From JAYSYM01 sp964543475 (GTDB lineage: Bacteria > Bdellovibrionota > Bdellovibrionia > Bdellovibrionales > JAMPXM01), in the NCBI GenBank assembly GCA_964543475.1, contig CAZIYJ010000008.1:62001-126000 (forward strand): a stretch of 64,000 bases of DNA, written 5' to 3'. The notes beneath the pieces were generated by a model that was not told where the DNA came from, searched no databases, and saw nothing but the letters and a program-made list of their open reading frames with translations. This document shows positions 33,072-41,086 of this stretch, piece after piece (within the stretch, counting starts at the first letter, position 1; each line of letters starts with the position of its first letter). The translations under genes and the position numbers were made by a program.

Positions 33072-34369
33072 AACGCTTGCAGCAGCGAGCTCAAATCTAT
33101 TTGGTAAGTTTTAATTCTGTCGTGCAAAGTGCTCTTTGGTAAACCAAGGTCCGCCGCTGTCTTTCGTTGATTTCCGCGATTGGCCACCAGTCTTTGAATG
33201 ATCATATCTTTTTCGATGTCCTTAATCACCGGGCCCTGAGAGCGAACCGGAAGTGTTAAATGAACTGCTTCTGTTGGCATCGTCGACTTTGGAACTTTGT
33301 CGATAAGAAATTCAATGTGCTCAGGTTGAATATGTTCACCGGGATAGTAAGCAGCGGCCCGAGAAATTACATTTTTTAGTTCGCGAATATTACCAGGCCA
33401 TTTATGACTTTTCAGTGCCTCAACGGCGCCAAACGACAAACGAACTTTCAGGTTTTTTGCAAACTGATAAATTAAACATTCAAAATCTTCGAGACGATCT
33501 GTCAATGCTGGCGGCTGAATTCGACAAACATTTAAGCGGTAATAGAGATCTTCTCTGAATCTTCCGTTTTGAACAGCTTGCGCAAGATCTTTGTGAGTGG
33601 CGGCAAGTATTCGAACATTTGTTTCAATAATTCTGTCACTCCCAACTGGCCGAATTTCTTTGTTTTCTAATGCCCGAAGAAGTTTGGGCTGTAAACTGAG
33701 AGGGAGGTCACCGATTTCATCAAGAAAAAGCGTACCACAACGAGCTGCCTCGAAAGCTCCTTTGCGATCGTGAGTTGCGCCGGTAAAACTTCCGCGCATG
33801 TGGCCGAAGAGCTCACTCTCAATAAGCGTCTCGCTGAGCGCGCTACAGTTAATTCCAATAAACGCTCCTTTTGCTCGAGGAGAGTTTTCGTGAGTCCAAC
33901 GTGCAAGAACTTCTTTTCCTGTTCCTGATGGGCCAGAAATTAAGACCGGAAAATCTGTTCGCGCAAAAGCCGAGAGTCTCTTGAGGTGGTCATTCCAATT
34001 GCTGTTTTTACTGATGAGCTGCGAATTGAAATCAGCCGATTCAGTAAAAACAAATGTCGACTCTCCAATTCGAATTTTGTCGCCGATGCTGAGCGCCGCT
34101 TCGGTGACTCGAGAGTCATTAAGAAAAGTTCCGTTGCTGCTGCCAAGATCCTTTAGCCAAAAACTATTTTGCTTTCTTTCGACTCGCGCGTGTCTTGAAG
34201 ACACAAATTGGTCGCTGACCTGCAGTTGGCATGTTGAATCACGTCCGACACTCAAAAAATCAGTCACTTTCACTGGTCCCGACGACTGGTCGGACTGGCG
34301 TTTTGAGAGCGGAATCAAGTAGGCCATAGGCAGAACTTTTTGATTAAGATCGAGGCGTTGGGTGTCCAT
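33068..34369 (-). CDS. FHA-domain sigma-54-dependent transcriptional activator
   Basis: A 433-residue protein. FHA domain at about 20-105: FLSVGRDSTCQLQVSDQFVS, SRHARV and DLGSSNGTFLND. AAA+ domain: Walker A ISGPSGTGKEVLARW, ESELFGHMRGSFTGATHDRK (GSFTGA in place of the usual GAFTGA loop that contacts sigma-54), Walker B GTLFLDEIGDLPLSLQ and the arginine-finger region GRFREDLYYRLNV. C-terminal Fis-type HTH: RLVANRGNQRKTAADLG with LPKSTLHDRIKTY. ATG 34369 has AGGAG upstream; longer frames do not. The FHA replaces a receiver domain, so activation is probably by Ser/Thr phosphorylation. rpoN itself is at 54.4 kb. Confidence 0.92.
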   Translation of the reverse strand: MDTQRLDLNQKVLPMAYLIPLSKRQSDQSSGPVKVTDFLSVGRDSTCQLQVSDQFVSSRHARVERKQNSFWLKDLGSSNGTFLNDSRVTEAALSIGDKIRIGESTFVFTESADFNSQLISKNSNWNDHLKRLSAFARTDFPVLISGPSGTGKEVLARWTHENSPRAKGAFIGINCSALSETLIESELFGHMRGSFTGATHDRKGAFEAARCGTLFLDEIGDLPLSLQPKLLRALENKEIRPVGSDRIIETNVRILAATHKDLAQAVQNGRFREDLYYRLNVCRIQPPALTDRLEDFECLIYQFAKNLKVRLSFGAVEALKSHKWPGNIRELKNVISRAAAYYPGEHIQPEHIEFLIDKVPKSTMPTEAVHLTLPVRSQGPVIKDIEKDMIIQRLVANRGNQRKTAADLGLPKSTLHDRIKTYQIDLSSLLQAF

Positions 34370-34558
34370 AAAATCTCCTGGTTTGGGTGGGACAACAGGG
34401 GAGTCCAAAGTTCGTGCCCGCGTAGATCGATCTGTTTTTGGAACCAGAGCGATTTTAAGGCTGCTAGGGCTTTTTTGGTCGATCTGTCTGATCGCATTTC
34501 CGGTAAAGCGGACGAGAGAGTTGGACAACGATCTCCCCCGTGCTATAGCTCAAAGATC

Positions 34559-35158
34559 GTGATTCCAATTCGCTTTGTTACAAGTGCAGCAGACTTAAGT
34601 GGCTGCCCCGCAGATGAAAAACTCGAGATCGCCCTGCTTGGTCGGTCTAATGCCGGGAAGTCTTCATTTATCAATGCGCTAGGTGGATCCGCAAAGCTTG
34701 CGCAAGTAAGTTCGACTCCAGGAAAAACTCGCCTGCTTAATTTCTTCGAAGTGCAAAAAGATTATCGCTTAGTCGACATGCCAGGGTATGGCTGGTCCGC
34801 TCGTGGTGGCGATGAGCACATGGGCTTTAGAACCATGATCGAAGCTTACCTTTCGTCGCGTGCAAATTTAATCGGCCTCTTGCTCATCATGGATATTAGA
34901 CGCGAGTGGAGCAAAGACGAAGAAGATCTTAAAGCGTGGATTGCGCCGAGAAAACTTCCGATCGTTGTTGTCTTAACTAAGGCAGATAAAATGTCTCGCG
35001 GCGAAAGTCTTCAGCGAGTCAAGAAAATGAAAACGACTTCAGGTATTGAGAATGTTGTAGCAGTTTCCTCTTCCAAAAAAGAAGGCCTCAAAGAATTTGA
35101 AGAAGAGATGTTTAGAACTCTCATTGAGCCCCATAAAGGTGGCAAGGAAACTGACTAA
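34559..35158 (+). CDS. engB: Ribosome-biogenesis GTP-binding protein EngB/YsxC
   Basis: A 199-residue Ras-like GTPase required for 50S assembly. G1 is LLGRSNAGKSSFINAL, G2 the threonine in SSTPGKTRLLNFF, G3 VDMPGYGWSARGG, G4 VVVLTKADKMSRGE and G5 VAVSSSKKEG. GTG 34559 gives the usual length, starting VIPIRFVTSAADL; the upstream in-frame extension lies in the promoter region shared with the divergent sigma-54 activator and is not protein-like. Its stop overlaps the next start (TAATG). Confidence 0.93.
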   Translation: MIPIRFVTSAADLSGCPADEKLEIALLGRSNAGKSSFINALGGSAKLAQVSSTPGKTRLLNFFEVQKDYRLVDMPGYGWSARGGDEHMGFRTMIEAYLSSRANLIGLLLIMDIRREWSKDEEDLKAWIAPRKLPIVVVLTKADKMSRGESLQRVKKMKTTSGIENVVAVSSSKKEGLKEFEEEMFRTLIEPHKGGKETD

Positions 35159-35364
35159 TGAGTGCGAGCTCGTGGTTTTTTGTTTCGTGTTACATATTGA
35201 TCACTGCTTTAACTTTTTATGTTTGGCTTCAGCCTGAACCAAGATCATCACCTTTTCGAGCCGGCTTTGCAGCGACACTCGCAGTGATGTTTTTTTTGTC
35301 GAGTTTTGCTTTGGGAGTATGGATCGCAGTTCTTCGATCAAGAGGTCAGTTGTGGATATTATAG
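35158..35364 (+). CDS. 68-residue double-pass membrane protein
   Basis: A very hydrophobic small protein: helix 1 WFFVSCYILITALTFYVWLQ and helix 2 FAATLAVMFFLSSFALGVWI separated by a short polar loop (PEPRSSPFRAG), ending RSRGQLWIL. Its ATG overlaps the engB stop by one base, and its last 13 bases overlap the start of kdsB, so it is tightly embedded in the operon. No family recognised. The two membrane helices and coupled junctions make it likely real. Confidence 0.7.
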   Translation: MSASSWFFVSCYILITALTFYVWLQPEPRSSPFRAGFAATLAVMFFLSSFALGVWIAVLRSRGQLWIL

Positions 35365-36113
35365 GTGTTATTCCTGCAAGATACGGATCGACAAGGTTTC
35401 CTGGCAAACCTCTTAAGTTAGTTGCGGGCAAACCACTTCTTCATTGGGTAGTTGAGGCCGCAAAGACAAGTAAGAAGCTTACGCAAGTATGGGTGGCAAC
35501 TGACGATGATCGAATTGCTCAGCTTGCAAAGAGTTTAAATGTGAAAGTAGCCATGACTGATTCAGAGCTTCCGACCGGGTCTGATCGAGTTTGGCAAGCC
35601 GTGAAAGAAATTTCGGCTGAGATTGTCGTAAACATTCAAGGCGACGAACCCTTGCTCAAGGGCGAGTTGTTAGATTCGTTAGTACAACCTCTCATCGATG
35701 ATCGAGAGATAGAAATGGCAACTCTTGGCCGACCGCTCGATGAAGAAGCTTTGTTGTCGCAGAATACGGCGAAAATCGTTTTGAACGCGCGCCATGAAGC
35801 CATCTATTTTAGCAGGTTTCCGATTCCGTTTTCTCGGCAGAAGTGGGCAGACGTAACAACTAATGCGGGGCTTCAGAGTATCTCTGAAACTGTTTTGAAG
35901 CACGTTGGGTTATACGCCTACCGGAAAAGTTTTTTAGAAAAGTTCTGTGCTCAAAAACCGGTTGGTGTTGAAATGATGGAAAGCCTTGAGCAACTTCGCG
36001 CACTCTATTTGGGAGCGCGAATTAAGGTCGTGCGGACAGAGCATGAAAGTTGGGGAGTTGATACTCCCGAAGATATTGCCAGAATCGAATCCATGATAAG
36101 GACGTCGTCATGA
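35352..36113 (+). CDS. kdsB: 3-deoxy-manno-octulosonate cytidylyltransferase (CMP-KDO synthetase)
   Basis: Activates KDO with CTP for LPS assembly. The 253-residue protein opens with VVDIIGVIPARYGSTRFPG-type sequence (IGVIPARYGSTRFPGKPL), followed by VWVATDDDRIAQ, the metal-binding VNIQGDEPLL, and YFSRFPIPF. The GTG at 35352 is selected: AGAGG lies six bases upstream and it gives the family's normal length. It overlaps the 68-residue gene upstream and pyrG downstream (ATGA). Together with pyrG and kdsD it forms a CMP-KDO supply operon. Confidence 0.94.
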   Translation: MDIIGVIPARYGSTRFPGKPLKLVAGKPLLHWVVEAAKTSKKLTQVWVATDDDRIAQLAKSLNVKVAMTDSELPTGSDRVWQAVKEISAEIVVNIQGDEPLLKGELLDSLVQPLIDDREIEMATLGRPLDEEALLSQNTAKIVLNARHEAIYFSRFPIPFSRQKWADVTTNAGLQSISETVLKHVGLYAYRKSFLEKFCAQKPVGVEMMESLEQLRALYLGARIKVVRTEHESWGVDTPEDIARIESMIRTSS

Positions 36114-37924
36114 AGCGCAAGCCGTTAAATAAAGTGAAAGCAAAAGCGAAGCCGAAATCGAAGCGCAATGAAAAGCAAGATCCCGCTTTGGTGCAGAAAT
36201 TTATTTTTGTTACAGGTGGAGTAGTTTCGTCGATCGGCAAAGGCTTGACGGCCGCAAGTCTCGGGACATTGCTTGAAGCAAGAGGCCTAAAAGTAAGCCT
36301 AATGAAGCTTGATCCTTATTTGAATGTCGATCCTGGAACAATGTCGCCACTTCAACACGGCGAGGTTTATGTCACTGATGACGGTGCAGAAACTGATTTA
36401 GATCTTGGGCACTATGAGCGCTTTACAAACGCGACACTTCACAAAGCTAACAGCGTTACAACCGGTCAGGTGTACGAAAATGTAATCTCTCGCGAGCGTC
36501 GTGGCGATTACCTCGGTGGAACAGTGCAAGTGATTCCACACATCACCGACGAAATTAAATCGAAAATTTTTGATGCCGCTCAAGGTTCAGAAGTAGCGAT
36601 CATCGAAATCGGTGGAACTGTTGGTGATATCGAGAGCTTGCCATTCATGGAATCAATCCGTCAGATGAGAGTAGATGTTGGACAAGAGAACTGCATTTTT
36701 GTTCACGTCACTTACGTTCCTTACATCGCAGCTGCAGGTGAACTAAAATCTAAACCGACTCAGCACTCTGTGAACAAGCTTCGAGAAATTGGTGTACAGC
36801 CTGATTTCTTGATCTGCCGTAGTGAACGACCACTTGATCATGAGTTAAAATCAAAAATCGGTTTGTTTTGCTCGGTTCGCCCTGAAAATGTAATTGGCGC
36901 TTATGATTGCTCTTCAATCTACGAAGTTCCACTCATGCTTCATAACGAAAACTTCGACGGTCAAGTCGTCGCCCGCTTGGGTGTTGAAAGTGAAGAGCCC
37001 GATCTCTCCGGCTGGAAAACTATGGTGCAGGTCCTTAAGAATCCCGCACGCACAGTTTCAGTTGGAATTGTCGGAAAATATGTCGATCTCAAAGAAAGTT
37101 ATAAATCTCTCAATGAAGCGATTGTTCACGGTGGGATTGCCAACAACACAAAAGTTGAAATGGCTTACATTGATTCAGAGACATTGACTAAAGATAACGT
37201 TGCTCAAGCACTTTCTAATGTTGATGCGATCTTAGTGCCTGGCGGTTTCGGAGAGCGTGGCGCTGAAGGAAAAATCGTTGCGATTCGCTACGCGCGTGAA
37301 AATCGTATTCCCTATTTTGGAATTTGTTTCGGTATGCAACTAGCGGCGATCGAATTTGCACGTCATGTTTGTGGTATTAAAGATGCGACCAGCCGAGAAT
37401 TTGTTGGTGGTGCAGGTCGTGGGACCGGAAAGAAGGGTCCTCGATCTTACGTCATTGATTTTATGGAAGAACAGCGTTCAATCCAAGATAAGGGTGGAAC
37501 GATGAGGCTCGGAAATTATCCGTGTGAGCTCGAAAAAGGTTCGCGTACCGCGAAAATATACGGAACGACGCACATCCAAGAGCGGCATCGACACCGCTAC
37601 GAATTCAATAATAAGTATCGTCCGCTTTTTGAAAAACGAGGGATGGCGCTAGCTGGGATATGCGAAGAGCGTGATTTGGTCGAAATAATTGAGCTAAAAG
37701 ATCACCCGTGGTTCGTGGGAGTTCAGTTTCACCCAGAATTTAAGTCGAAGCCTCTGAAGCCACATCCTCTCTTTACAAGTTTCGTTGAATCAGCGCTTGA
37801 ATATAAGCGCAGTCATCGAGACAAAAAGGCTCGCCAAAAATTAAACCAGCCGAAAACAATTCGACGTGGATTGTTAACTCGAGGCGAAGCAAAAAATCGT
37901 CCACGTAGAAAAGTAATACAGTGA
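36110..37924 (+). CDS. pyrG: CTP synthase with basic N- and C-terminal extensions
   Basis: A 604-residue enzyme, about 55 residues longer than usual, that converts UTP and glutamine to CTP. The synthetase domain begins at residue 31 (KFIFVTGGVVSSIGKGLTAA), with MKLDPYLNVDPGTMSPLQHG. The class I glutaminase domain has ILVPGGFGERGAEG, the nucleophile in YFGICFGMQLAAIEF and the His-Glu pair in GVQFHPEFKSKP. The first 30 and last 40 residues are strongly Lys/Arg-rich extras. It sits between kdsB and kdsD with four-base overlaps on both sides, supplying the CTP that KdsB uses. Confidence 0.95.
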   Translation: MKRKPLNKVKAKAKPKSKRNEKQDPALVQKFIFVTGGVVSSIGKGLTAASLGTLLEARGLKVSLMKLDPYLNVDPGTMSPLQHGEVYVTDDGAETDLDLGHYERFTNATLHKANSVTTGQVYENVISRERRGDYLGGTVQVIPHITDEIKSKIFDAAQGSEVAIIEIGGTVGDIESLPFMESIRQMRVDVGQENCIFVHVTYVPYIAAAGELKSKPTQHSVNKLREIGVQPDFLICRSERPLDHELKSKIGLFCSVRPENVIGAYDCSSIYEVPLMLHNENFDGQVVARLGVESEEPDLSGWKTMVQVLKNPARTVSVGIVGKYVDLKESYKSLNEAIVHGGIANNTKVEMAYIDSETLTKDNVAQALSNVDAILVPGGFGERGAEGKIVAIRYARENRIPYFGICFGMQLAAIEFARHVCGIKDATSREFVGGAGRGTGKKGPRSYVIDFMEEQRSIQDKGGTMRLGNYPCELEKGSRTAKIYGTTHIQERHRHRYEFNNKYRPLFEKRGMALAGICEERDLVEIIELKDHPWFVGVQFHPEFKSKPLKPHPLFTSFVESALEYKRSHRDKKARQKLNQPKTIRRGLLTRGEAKNRPRRKVIQ

Positions 37925-38904
37925 GCAGCAGCGATATCACCGAAGCACAGCGGGTTTTAGGCATTGAAGCTAATGCAATTATGGCTCTTCGAGAGCGACT
38001 CAATGGCCATTTTTCTCAAGCTCTCGATCTTCTCGTAGAGTGCAAAGGGAAAGTGATTGTTACCGGAATAGGTAAGTCGGGCCATATCGGACGAAAAATT
38101 GCGTCAACCTTGAGTTCGACAGGAACTCCCGCTGTTTTCATGCATCCTGCCGAAGCTTCGCACGGTGATTTGGGCGTTGTTGAAACAAAAGACCTTGTCA
38201 TCGGAATCAGTTACGGTGGTGAGGCACAAGAGCTTCAAGATTTACTGCGCTATTCAGTTCGCAAGGGCATCAAGCTTATCGCAATGACAGCCAAGCTAGA
38301 GAGTTCACTCGCAAAAGCGGCAACAGTTGTTTTAGACGTCGGCGTTAAAGAGGAAGCTTGTCCACTCGGCTTAGCGCCCACTGCGTCTTCAACTTGTACA
38401 TTGGCCCTCGGTGATGCGCTAGCAATGGCATTGTTAAAACGCCGTGGATTTAAGGAAGAAGACTTTGCTGAATTCCATCCGGGCGGAGCGCTCGGTCGAA
38501 GACTCTTAACTCGCGTCGAAGATGTGATGCACGGAGGGGAGTCGCTCGCCGTTGTGAAGCCAGAAACTGGTATGCGCGACGTTCTAGCTTTGATGACACA
38601 AAAAGAAGTTCGAGGTGTTGCCGGCGTGATTGATTCCGGAAATAACTTAATCGGCATCATCACCGATGGTGATATCCGTCGCCGACTCGAAAAAAGTCAC
38701 AATCCGCTCGACGAAAAAGCACAAGATTTGATGTCAAAAAATCCAAAGACCGTCGATGCTCAAGAACTTGCTGAAAAAGCATTGTTCATGATGGAACAGT
38801 TTCGAATTCAAACGTTGTTTGTAGTTCGAAAAGACTCAAGTCAGCCCAATCAACCCGTTGGAATCTTGCATCTACAAGATTTGCTGCGCGCTAAAATCCG
38901 CTAG
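37921..38904 (+). CDS. kdsD: D-arabinose-5-phosphate isomerase (KdsD/KpsF)
   Basis: A 327-residue isomerase making arabinose-5-phosphate, the KDO precursor. The SIS domain holds KVIVTGIGKSGHIGRKIAST, the serine-rich LSSTGTPAVFMHPAEASHGD and GISYGGEAQELQ; APTASSTCTLALGDALAMAL and EFHPGGALGRRLL are diagnostic. Two CBS domains follow (VEDVMHGGESLAVV, DLMSKNPKTVDA). The start is GTG overlapping the pyrG stop (GTGA). It is the third gene of the KDO operon, and its enzyme acts before KdsA and KdsC. Confidence 0.94.
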   Translation: MSSSDITEAQRVLGIEANAIMALRERLNGHFSQALDLLVECKGKVIVTGIGKSGHIGRKIASTLSSTGTPAVFMHPAEASHGDLGVVETKDLVIGISYGGEAQELQDLLRYSVRKGIKLIAMTAKLESSLAKAATVVLDVGVKEEACPLGLAPTASSTCTLALGDALAMALLKRRGFKEEDFAEFHPGGALGRRLLTRVEDVMHGGESLAVVKPETGMRDVLALMTQKEVRGVAGVIDSGNNLIGIITDGDIRRRLEKSHNPLDEKAQDLMSKNPKTVDAQELAEKALFMMEQFRIQTLFVVRKDSSQPNQPVGILHLQDLLRAKIR

Positions 38905-38987
38905 ATCGCTGGACCACCTACTTAGGTCTCGGCTGGTGAGTAGGGTGACTTGCGGACGTGGCAGGTCACTGACACAATATCGGCAGA

Positions 38988-39503
38988 ATGATAAATCAGA
39001 AAAACTTGAGTCAGATCAAATGCATCGTCGCACAGGTCGATGGCGTTTTGACTGATGGAAAAACTTGGCTTAATCAACTTGGTCATCAACAGCGGCAGTT
39101 TAGTGTTCGCGATTCGATGGCTATTCGGCGTCTTCTCAAGGCTGGATACGGATTTGCAGTGGTTTATAATTCTCATTCGTCCACAGATGAAACTGAAATA
39201 AAAAAACATTTTTCTCAACTTGGTGTGAATCAATTCGTAAGAAGCTCGGACAATCAAACTGATTTTTCGCCGCTGCTGTCTTCGATCGGAATTGCCCCTG
39301 AGAATTGTGTTTTTATGCACGCAACACATTTTGAACTTAAAAATAATTTTGGAATCGCAGTTTCAGTACCAAATGCGCCGCAAGAAGTTAGGACCTCAGT
39401 CGAGCTTATCACTGTAAGTGAAGGCGGCGACGGCGCATTAGCTGAATTTGCCCAACTTGTACTAGACCACGGAAGGCAGTCAACCCATGAAGGCATCTTG
39501 TAA
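38988..39503 (+). CDS. KdsC-like HAD protein lacking catalytic aspartates
   Basis: A 171-residue protein that aligns by pattern with KDO-8-phosphate phosphatase: VDGVLTDGKTWLNQLGHQQR, FSVRDSMAIRRLLKAGYGF, NFGIAVSVPNAPQEVR and SEGGDGALAEFAQLVLD. However, the nucleophile position of the DxDG motif reads AQVDG (Asp to Gln), the TGR motif is YNS, and the metal-binding GDD segment is MHATHFE. All key catalytic aspartates except the general acid are gone, so it should be inactive as a phosphatase. It follows kdsD by 83 bases and overlaps the next gene by 17 bases. It may be a regulatory pseudo-enzyme. Confidence 0.8.
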   Translation: MINQKNLSQIKCIVAQVDGVLTDGKTWLNQLGHQQRQFSVRDSMAIRRLLKAGYGFAVVYNSHSSTDETEIKKHFSQLGVNQFVRSSDNQTDFSPLLSSIGIAPENCVFMHATHFELKNNFGIAVSVPNAPQEVRTSVELITVSEGGDGALAEFAQLVLDHGRQSTHEGIL

Positions 39504-40254
39504 ATTCCACTTGTTGATCGCGGGAATTGTAATCCTGCTAGCGAATAATTCCGCGAATGCCGCGGAAACCATTCGATTCCCTGAAGAAGAACTGGCAACT
39601 GAGTCGGTTCTTCCAGTTTTTGAAAACTCGATGAGCGTTAAGAACAGAACAGTTCAAACAGCAAAACGGTTTGAAGTTGGGCTGATGGGTGGAATGGCTT
39701 TGAACGAACCGTTTGCAAGTCCGTTCAGCGTCGGTGGCGAAGTCAGCTATCACCTTGACGAAGAACAAGCGATTAATGTTTACGGAACTTACTTCATGGG
39801 CGGCAACACTCGGTATGTAGGTCAGATCAACTCCGAAATTTCAAATTCGCCGGGCAATCCCGCGAACCCTCATTTAGAAAATGCTCCGGACCCAAAATAC
39901 TTAGCTCTTGTGAGTTATCAGTACACTGCATTCTACGGAAAGCTTAGCTTAACAAAAAACTACATCATGAACTTAAGCACTTATCTCCTTGGTGGGCTTG
40001 GCGGATTTATGATTGGAGATTCAATTCAGCCACTTGTTGGTTTGGGTTTTGGTCAGAAGTTCCACTTCACTCCAAACTTCGCTCTCAGATTTGATTTAAG
40101 AATGTTAATCTACCAAGGGCCTGATGTGGCGGGAACTACGCCGTTTCCAACAAATGGCACGACGAGTGAAGTTCCGAGTTCAGCGTATGAAAAACGAATA
40201 TTCACAGACTCGATGCTTTCACTCGGCGCAGTTTACTTGATTCCGAATTCATAA
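39487..40254 (+). CDS. Outer-membrane beta-barrel protein (Glt-cluster)
   Basis: A 255-residue exported protein (FHLLIAGIVILLANNSANA signal). After an N-terminal linker, beta strands with glycine turns dominate: FEVGLMGGMALNEPFASPF, GGEVSYHLDEEQAINVYG, LSLTKNYIMNLSTYLLGG and FALRFDLRMLIYQG. It resembles the outer-membrane barrel components that accompany gliding-type motors (GltA/GltB in Myxococcus). It is the first gene of the motor operon, overlapping the kdsC-like gene by 17 bases, with the second barrel ten bases downstream. Confidence 0.77.
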   Translation: MKASCKFHLLIAGIVILLANNSANAAETIRFPEEELATESVLPVFENSMSVKNRTVQTAKRFEVGLMGGMALNEPFASPFSVGGEVSYHLDEEQAINVYGTYFMGGNTRYVGQINSEISNSPGNPANPHLENAPDPKYLALVSYQYTAFYGKLSLTKNYIMNLSTYLLGGLGGFMIGDSIQPLVGLGFGQKFHFTPNFALRFDLRMLIYQGPDVAGTTPFPTNGTTSEVPSSAYEKRIFTDSMLSLGAVYLIPNS

Positions 40255-40264
40255 GGGCAACAAC

Positions 40265-41086
40265 ATGAGAAAACTTCTACTGATTTTTGCAACCCTGGCG
40301 ACTCTTCCCGCAACATCGTTTGCGCAGGAGCTTAGCGATAGTGGTAGCTCGGACTCAGGTTTGGGCGAAGAAATGGAAAGCCTCTTTAGCGATCAGCAAA
40401 AACAAGCCGATCAAGCTGAAGACCGTGCCGAAGAACAGCAGCAGCAGCAGCAAGAGGCCAAGCCGGCAGAGTTGCAAGTAAAAGAGCTGTCCGATCTTGC
40501 GAAGTTAGCGCCATTTGCAGATGTAGCGATGATTCAAAAACGCTATCTCCCTCGAACGGGCAGATTTGAAGCCTACATTGCTGCCAACACAATTTTGAAC
40601 GATGCATTCTTCACAACAGTTGGCGCAGATGGCCGTTTGGCTTACTACTTCACTGAAAGATACGGAGTTGAATTTCAGGCGATGGCGCTGATGGCGAACG
40701 ATCGCCGAACGACCAAAGATCTTCGAGCAAAAGGCGTCGCAACAACGAGCTTCGTTCAGCCGAAAAGCTATTTCGGTCTTGATTTTAAATGGTCGCCTGT
40801 CTACGGAAAAATGACTTACCGAAACAGACGTATTATTCACTACGATATGTATTTCTCTGCAGGCGGAGGAAGTACATCTCACTCTCAAGGTTCGTCACCT
40901 ACAATTCACATCGGAACTGGTCAGAACTTCGCACTTACTAAAGCGATGACATTCCGATGGGACTTTAGCTTCAACATGTACAGCGCAACGACAACGGTTG
41001 GATCGAACAGAGGAAGCTCTAGCTACCAGAATCTATATCTGGGGGCCGGGGTTAGCTGGTTCTTCCCAGAAGCGAGTTACCGATGA
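40265..41086 (+). CDS. Outer-membrane beta-barrel protein, myxo-plus type (GltA/B-like)
   Basis: A 273-residue protein with signal LLLIFATLATLPATSFAQ, a Gln/Glu-rich linker (AEDRAEEQQQQQQEAKPAEL) and a C-terminal barrel from about residue 85. RYLPRTGRFEAYIAANTILN, YYFTERYGVEFQAMALM, YDMYFSAGGGSTS, IGTGQNFALTKAMTFRWDFS and LYLGAGVSWFF fit the TIGR04565-type outer-membrane domain found next to gliding-motor genes in Myxococcota and Bdellovibrionota. The stop overlaps the next gene (ATGA). It would form the outer-membrane part of the envelope-spanning complex. Confidence 0.82.
   Translation: MRKLLLIFATLATLPATSFAQELSDSGSSDSGLGEEMESLFSDQQKQADQAEDRAEEQQQQQQEAKPAELQVKELSDLAKLAPFADVAMIQKRYLPRTGRFEAYIAANTILNDAFFTTVGADGRLAYYFTERYGVEFQAMALMANDRRTTKDLRAKGVATTSFVQPKSYFGLDFKWSPVYGKMTYRNRRIIHYDMYFSAGGGSTSHSQGSSPTIHIGTGQNFALTKAMTFRWDFSFNMYSATTTVGSNRGSSSYQNLYLGAGVSWFFPEASYR

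Noticed and set aside
34370..34528. Longer N-terminus for the FHA sigma-54 activator
   Set aside because: No ribosome-binding site; the AGGAG before ATG 34369 marks the better start, just ahead of the FHA domain.
34340..34558. N-terminal extension of EngB to 272 residues
   Set aside because: The extra 73 codons lie in the divergent promoter gap and overlap the sigma-54 activator start; the family begins near the GTG at 34559.
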